From the NCBI GenBank assembly GCA_958399925.1, contig CATXOC010000001.1, positions 62,001 to 126,000 of the forward strand: a DNA stretch of 64,000 bases, in the 5' to 3' direction. Positions 60,011 through 64,000 of this stretch are shown here, one piece after another (the stretch's first letter is position 1; every line of letters begins with the position of its first letter). The DNA is from an uncultured Candidatus Saccharibacteria bacterium (lineage in GTDB: Bacteria; Patescibacteriota; Saccharimonadia; Saccharimonadales; Saccharimonadaceae). Made by a program: the position numbers and the translations under genes. The notes under the pieces are model-generated. The model ran no database searches. It was not told the DNA's origin and saw only the letters and a list, made by a program, of their open reading frames with translations.

Positions 60011-60988
60011 TTACTTCGTCTTAATTCGCCGTACCACAGTTTTACCACTACCGGCTGACGATGTAGCGCTTTTCTCGTGCTTTAGCTCTGACTTCTTCAT
60101 TGTTACTACTTCTGCTTCAACAGCATCTCGCTCTCGCTTGCTTGATTTACGATGCAATTTAGTAGCTGCCTCAGTCTCTAGCTCTTTAGAATCGTAGTTT
60201 AAGATATAGTGCTGCTGCAATACAGCAAACAGTGAAGTTGTGGCGTAGTATAACACCACCGCACCTGGAAATGGTAAACAAATTATAAATGTCATAATGG
60301 GCATAAAGTACATCATCTTGGTCATTGCCGCCGCATTAAGCTCGGCTTGGTCAACTTCCTTGCCTGCTGCCGCCTCTTTTAGTATCGCCCGTACACCACG
60401 CTTATCCTTGCCACTCGGCATGGTCTGCTTGCTCTGAATAAACTGGAAGATTGCCGAAACTGCAGCCAGAATTAGCGCTGGCAGATAGGCCGAAGCCGAC
60501 TTGGTAAGGTCGATAATGCCAAACAATTCCAAATGAGGATTGGCTGCTAGTAGCTCAGGTACTCGACCGAAGTGCACTAGGAAGGGATAGATAAAGTCAG
60601 CTGGCGCCGCACCATTGACTGTAGCATGGGCAAATATCCGAATCACATTGAAGATAGCGATTAAGATTGGTAGCTGAATTAATAGCACCAAGAATGAGCT
60701 GAACGGCTTCACACCCTTCTCTTTATACAAGTTCATCATAGCAATGCTAGCCGCCATGCGTTCTTCTTGACTGCCAGATTGAGCCTTGCGCTGAATACGT
60801 TGCAGTTCCGGTTGGATTTCCCGCATTACCTTAGTTTGGTGTAGCTGTCTCTTCACTAGCGGCCATAGCGCTAAGCGCACTAGTACTGTCATGATAATAA
60901 TTGCCACACCGAAATCACCCACAAAATTATAAATAAACGCTAGTAAGTTAAAAATCGGCTGGGTTAAAATCGTATCAAATAAACTCAT
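60011..60988 (-). CDS. yidC: Membrane protein insertase YidC/Oxa1
   Basis: 325 residues. About five helices, with the conserved Arg in VRLALWPLVKRQLHQTKVMR, then QPELQRIQRK, PFSSFLVLLIQLPILIAIFN, and MTKMMYFMPIMTFIICLPFP. There is no lipobox or large periplasmic domain, so it is the Gram-positive/Oxa1 type. The last ~55 residues are strongly basic (KLHRKSSKRERDAV), as in insertases that dock on ribosomes. It inserts membrane proteins alone or with SecYEG. Nine bases downstream of rnpA. Confidence 0.95.
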   Translation of the reverse strand: MSLFDTILTQPIFNLLAFIYNFVGDFGVAIIIMTVLVRLALWPLVKRQLHQTKVMREIQPELQRIQRKAQSGSQEERMAASIAMMNLYKEKGVKPFSSFLVLLIQLPILIAIFNVIRIFAHATVNGAAPADFIYPFLVHFGRVPELLAANPHLELFGIIDLTKSASAYLPALILAAVSAIFQFIQSKQTMPSGKDKRGVRAILKEAAAGKEVDQAELNAAAMTKMMYFMPIMTFIICLPFPGAVVLYYATTSLFAVLQQHYILNYDSKELETEAATKLHRKSSKRERDAVEAEVVTMKKSELKHEKSATSSAGSGKTVVRRIKTK

Positions 60989-60996
60989 GATAGTTA

Positions 60997-61341
60997 TTAT
61001 ATCAGATTCAATTTAGATAACAGCTGATCGACTTGATGCGATAATTTATCTGATGAAATAGTCAAAATTTCAGGAGAGTATATAACTACAGCAATGTCAA
61101 CACTTGACGGTAGTCGCGGTATATAGTTTCGCATAATTTCGTAAGTTCGCCGGCGTGCACGGTTACGCAATACTGCATCATGCAATACTTTTTTACTAAC
61201 AATTACCGCGACGCGCGAATTGCGGCGACGAGGGTTATGTATGTACTTAACAGACAAGATTTTGCCACGAGCTAATTCGCCGTGAGCAAAAACGTACTTT
61301 AGACTAGCGTGACCATGAAAACGATTCTTTTGTTCTATCAT
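60997..61341 (-). CDS. rnpA: Ribonuclease P protein component
   Basis: 114 residues, basic. The family signature RNR is present in AVLRNRARRRTYEIMRNY, preceded by VIVSKKVLHD. With the RNase P RNA (not in this window) it matures tRNA 5' ends. It lies between rpmH and yidC as usual. A terminator separates it from rpmH. Confidence 0.95.
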   Translation of the reverse strand: MIEQKNRFHGHASLKYVFAHGELARGKILSVKYIHNPRRRNSRVAVIVSKKVLHDAVLRNRARRRTYEIMRNYIPRLPSSVDIAVVIYSPEILTISSDKLSHQVDQLLSKLNLI

Positions 61342-61376
61342 ATCTACTATTATAATATCCTTATATCTATATAAAA

Positions 61377-61406
61377 ATATAACGAGATGCTCTCATCTCG
61401 TTATAT
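61377..61406 (-). terminator. Terminator between rpmH and rnpA
   Basis: 13-bp stem ATATAACGAGATG (61377-61389) / CATCTCGTTATAT (61394-61406), loop CTCT, followed on the minus strand by TTTTTATATAG. It may attenuate read-through from rpmH into rnpA. Confidence 0.9.
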
Positions 61407-61423
61407 TACGCTTTAGGCATCAT

Positions 61424-61561
61424 TTAGATAGCTACTTTAGCGCGGCGCTTAATACGACGGCGCTTTAGAACAATCTGTCCGGCTTTCGTTGACATACGTG
61501 CACGGAAGCCATGCACGCGTGCATGATGCCTCTTCTTCGGTTGGTATGTTCTCTTTGGCAT
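61424..61561 (-). CDS. rpmH: 50S ribosomal protein L34 (bL34)
   Basis: 45 residues. It reads [20 protein letters not shown], then [20 protein letters not shown] and a short end, the full L34 pattern (R..HGFR.RM.T..G..vl..RR.kgR). Very basic. Located immediately left of the putative origin and divergent from dnaA, its position in most bacteria. Confidence 0.97.
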   Translation of the reverse strand: MPKRTYQPKKRHHARVHGFRARMSTKAGQIVLKRRRIKRRAKVAI

Positions 61562-61760
61562 ATCAATAACATTGTATCATAAAATGCTAGACTTTCAAGC
61601 TCCAACAGGGGTAAACAATGATTTTACACCGCATTAATGAGTTTTCCACAGTTTATTTAGTGTATATACAGACTGTGGAAAACATAAGTTATCCACAGTT
61701 TAATTATGCATCGTGGTTTAGCTTGTGGAAAACTCCGCTAGTGTGCTACTATTTACATTA
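61562..61760. other. oriC: Putative oriC part 1: DnaA boxes between rpmH and dnaA
   Basis: Four DnaA-box-like 9-mers: TTTTCCACA 61642-61650, TGTGGAAAA 61674-61682, TTATCCACA (perfect consensus) 61689-61697, TGTGGAAAA 61724-61732. The last also overlaps the dnaA promoter region, suggesting autorepression. Confidence 0.75.
61747..61752 (+). promoter_or_regulatory. -10 box of dnaA
   Basis: Extended -10 TGCTACTAT: TACTAT at 61747-61752, eight bases before the ATG at 61761. A DnaA box lies 15 bases upstream. Confidence 0.55.
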
Positions 61761-63200
61761 ATGAGTGTGTTAAGTGAGGGTGCAGATTTTAATCATGGTT
61801 CGGCAGAATTTTGTCACGAACTATGGCGAAAGATACTGACTAATGTCCAAATAGACAATATAGTGTCAGACGGCAACTTCACTATGTGGTGGCGCGACCC
61901 TAGCTCGATCAACCTAATCGACATTAAGGGCGACACCTATATCTTTGAAGTCAAAAACTTTATGGTCAAAAGCCAGTTCCAATCAAAGTTTCATAACATT
62001 TTAATCAAGCAGCTAAAAACAGCTAATCCTGAGATTGCCGATCCTAAACTGCAATTCAATACCCACAAAGGAAAACCACAGCACGTAATTAGCGACGATG
62101 ACGATGTTGTAGTAATCGACGAACCAGCTTCTACAAAGTCAAAATCAACTAGCAACCCGTTCAAATCAGGTAGATTTCTTAGTCATCTAAACCCTAACTA
62201 TACTTTCGACAATTTTATTGTTGGTCGTTGCAACGATTTAGCCTACGCTACCGCCCAGGCAGCTGCCAAGAATCCTGGACAACGCTACAATCCAGTATTT
62301 ATTTACGGTGGCGTAGGTCTAGGTAAGACTCATCTAATTCAAGCTATTGGCAACGGTATTCTAAAAAACTACCCTACCAAAAAGGTTCTATATACTACAA
62401 CAGAAGATTTTGTAAATGACTTCGTCAAGCATCTACGCAACAAGACTCCAGAAGAGTTCACGAAAAAATATCGCGAAGTCGATGCGCTAATCGTTGATGA
62501 TATCCAGTTTATTGCAGGCAAAAAGGCCAACCAGGAAGCCTTCTTTAACACGTTCAATGCTTTGCAACAAGCTAACAAACAGATTGTTCTAAGCTCCGAT
62601 CGACCGCCCGCCGAAATTCCTACTCTGGATGATCGTATGCGTAGTCGTTTTCAGATGGGCATGACTATTGACGTTAGTTTACCAGACTACGAAACGCGCG
62701 TCGCTATTATTGAAACCAAAGCTGCTTTAATCGGTACTGTAGAATTACCGCGCGAAACTGCTGAATACATCGCCAACGAAGTACGTACTAATGTGCGCGA
62801 GCTCGAAGGAGCACTTAACCAGATCATGGCCTACGCCGAAATGCAGAATGTCGTACCGACGGTAGAATTTACTTCACAAATTCTAACAAGTGCACGCCCA
62901 AGCCAAACTAAGCACCTATCCGCCCGCCAAGTTATCGAAAAAACCGCTAAGCACTTTGACCTTAAAGTAACCGAGATTAAATCTGCTAGCCGCAGCGCCA
63001 ATATTATTTTGCCGCGGCAAATTGCTATGTATCTACTACGCACCGAACTTCACCTTAGCTATCCACAAATTGCTCGCGAGCTCGGCCGTGGCGATCATAC
63101 TACTGCTATGCACGCTATCAAGAAAATCGAAGGCAAGATCAAGCTCGACGCCATTATCCGCGAAGAAGTATCATCTGTTAAAGGAGATCTTTATGCCTAA
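61761..63200 (+). CDS. dnaA: Chromosomal replication initiator protein DnaA
   Basis: 479 residues from the ATG at 61761, chosen because a -10 box precedes it; the in-frame GTG at 61725 lies in a DnaA box upstream of the promoter. Domain I (about 1-85, AEFCHELWRKIL) and a short domain II come first. The AAA+ domain has NPNYTFDNFIVGRCNDLAYA, Walker A GGVGLGKTH near residue 182 and Walker B ALIVDDIQFI. Domain IV has the DnaA-box-reading ELGRGDHTTAMHAIKKIE. It melts oriC and loads the helicase. Followed by a second set of DnaA boxes and dnaN. Confidence 0.97.
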   Translation: MSVLSEGADFNHGSAEFCHELWRKILTNVQIDNIVSDGNFTMWWRDPSSINLIDIKGDTYIFEVKNFMVKSQFQSKFHNILIKQLKTANPEIADPKLQFNTHKGKPQHVISDDDDVVVIDEPASTKSKSTSNPFKSGRFLSHLNPNYTFDNFIVGRCNDLAYATAQAAAKNPGQRYNPVFIYGGVGLGKTHLIQAIGNGILKNYPTKKVLYTTTEDFVNDFVKHLRNKTPEEFTKKYREVDALIVDDIQFIAGKKANQEAFFNTFNALQQANKQIVLSSDRPPAEIPTLDDRMRSRFQMGMTIDVSLPDYETRVAIIETKAALIGTVELPRETAEYIANEVRTNVRELEGALNQIMAYAEMQNVVPTVEFTSQILTSARPSQTKHLSARQVIEKTAKHFDLKVTEIKSASRSANIILPRQIAMYLLRTELHLSYPQIARELGRGDHTTAMHAIKKIEGKIKLDAIIREEVSSVKGDLYA

Positions 63201-63476
63201 TACCTTATCAGATGTAGCACCTGTGCATAACATGTTCACAACTTGTGGCTATACTATGGGAAAAGTTGTGCGCTATTTTAATGACATGTGGGTAAAACTA
63301 GATGTACATCCGAAGTGGTGTATAAAACCTGCTAAAAAAGCACAATTAACCCACATCACTAAACACATAGAATCCACAGCCAATAGGCATCATTCACCCC
63401 ATATATACACTGATTTATCCACAGTTTCCACAGCACTTATTATTACTACGATTATTTATATAATAAAGGAGGATTT
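63201..63476. other. oriC: Putative oriC part 2: DnaA boxes and AT-rich stretch between dnaA and dnaN
   Basis: No gene. It has a perfect TTATCCACA at 63415-63423, followed at once by TTTCCACAG, and weaker boxes near 63238 (TTCACAACT), 63260 (AAAGTTGTG) and 63371 (ATCCACAG). An AT-rich run at 63438-63466 (TATTATTACTACGATTATTT core) could be the unwinding element. TATAAT at 63459-63464 is the likely dnaN -10. Confidence 0.65.
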
Positions 63477-64000
63477 ATGAAACTTACTGTTCCACAGAAT
63501 GAACTATCTAAAGCACTTAACACAGTTTCACGTACAGCTAAAGCTCAGCCAGGACAACCCCTTCTAGCAAATGTACTACTGCGTACTGACGATACGAAGT
63601 TGATTGTAGCAGCTACTAATTTAGAAGTAGTTATAGTTGATACTATTGGTGCAAAGGTCGAAGAGCAAGGTGCCATTACGGTGCCAGCTAAACTATTAAC
63701 AGAATTTGTGAACAACTTGCCGAAGACTAACATAGATATCAAAACAGAAGAAAATCGCATTAAGATTACAGCTGGTGGCTACAAATCGACCATAAATTCG
63801 CAAAAAGCTGATGATTACCCTGCCATACCAGAATCTAATGAGAACAGTCAGTTCACTGTCTCTAGTGATTTACTGCGATCAGCTATTTCAGAAACAGTGT
63901 TGGTTACCAGCGCAGATACAACGCGGCCAATTTTAACGGGTGTATATTTTCACACGGTTGATGGCGTGCTGTATTTAGCGGCAACCGATGGTTATCGTTT
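63477..64000 (+). CDS. dnaN: DNA polymerase III subunit beta, sliding clamp (3' end outside window)
   Basis: First ~174 residues, open to the window edge. Starts MKLTVPQNELSKALNTVSRT, followed by PLLANVLLRTDDTKLIVAAT, VPAKLLTEFVNNLP and the domain-2 start RSAISETVLVTSADTTRPIL, a conserved block of the clamp. The dimeric ring tethers the polymerase to DNA. SD AAAGGAGG precedes the ATG, giving an ordinary leader unlike dnaA. Confidence 0.96.
   Translation, partial: MKLTVPQNELSKALNTVSRTAKAQPGQPLLANVLLRTDDTKLIVAATNLEVVIVDTIGAKVEEQGAITVPAKLLTEFVNNLPKTNIDIKTEENRIKITAGGYKSTINSQKADDYPAIPESNENSQFTVSSDLLRSAISETVLVTSADTTRPILTGVYFHTVDGVLYLAATDGYR

Noticed and set aside
63022..63480. 152-codon frame over the dnaA 3' end and the dnaA-dnaN gap
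   Set aside because: It overlaps dnaA in another frame, its translation is low in charged and high in Leu/Ile/Thr/His typical of read-through of AT-rich non-coding DNA, and it covers clear DnaA boxes.

Overview
The window looks like a chromosome segment from a Saccharibacteria (TM7, Patescibacteria) genome and contains the replication origin. The evidence is as follows. Genes are small and tightly packed. There is not one biosynthetic pathway for amino acids, nucleotides or cofactors in 64 kb. Information-processing genes are interleaved with surface and secretion genes. There is an array of T4SS_pilin-type proteins. TGA is used as an ordinary stop codon (for example in the ATGA overlap near 42232), which argues against the recoded Absconditabacteria/Gracilibacteria. 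Taxonomy is an inference from content; no database search was possible.

Layout. 1-18.3 kb is housekeeping: SDR-pnp, rpsO-truB-DHH-like protein, rpsT, holA/tsaE (divergent), ruvC-ruvA-ruvB, trmB, mscS and a tRNA with a CAU anticodon. Envelope proteins lie among these, including a secreted Ig-like protein, a surface protein with six Cys-framed repeats, a PH-domain membrane protein, a pseudopilin and a FtsB-like protein. 18.4-31.7 kb is an envelope glycan region: LCP ligase, initiating sugar-phosphate transferase, O-antigen-ligase-like polymerase, several glycosyltransferases, an acyltransferase and a peptidoglycan-hydrolase-like LGFP protein. 31.7-38.2 kb is an accessory and decay zone. It holds an intact RloA/RloB (AbiL-like) pair, the wreck of a GmrSD-type (DUF262-DUF1524) restriction enzyme, a frameshifted glycosyltransferase, an Excalibur protein and a Fic AMPylase preceded by repeated ATTACAA operator-like sites. 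Next come glf (38.3 kb) and a putative type IV secretion/attachment locus (39.5-52.7 kb). In that locus a leftward arm carries a VirB6/TrbL-like channel protein, a lipoprotein, a 1105-residue CHAP protein, an M23 endopeptidase and small membrane proteins. A rightward arm carries eight consecutive pilin-like proteins. The final part holds hsp20, comF, tRNA-Ser(CGA), the Wzm/Wzt glycan exporter, a GT2, the GtrB-GtrA pair, khpB-yidC-rnpA-rpmH, the putative oriC and dnaA-dnaN.

How the parts fit together. The glycosyltransferases, Glf, Wzm/Wzt, the ligase and the LCP protein would make, export and attach a cell-surface glycan, probably containing galactofuranose. The T4SS-like locus, LGFP hydrolase, repeat protein and pseudopilin would mediate contact with a host bacterium, as expected of an epibiont.

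A striking general feature is the promoter architecture. At least seventeen genes have a TATAAT-like -10 box, often TGn-extended, ending only 5-8 nt (mostly 6 or 7) before the ATG, with no room for a Shine-Dalgarno sequence. This implies widespread leaderless transcription. It was used here to choose several start codons.
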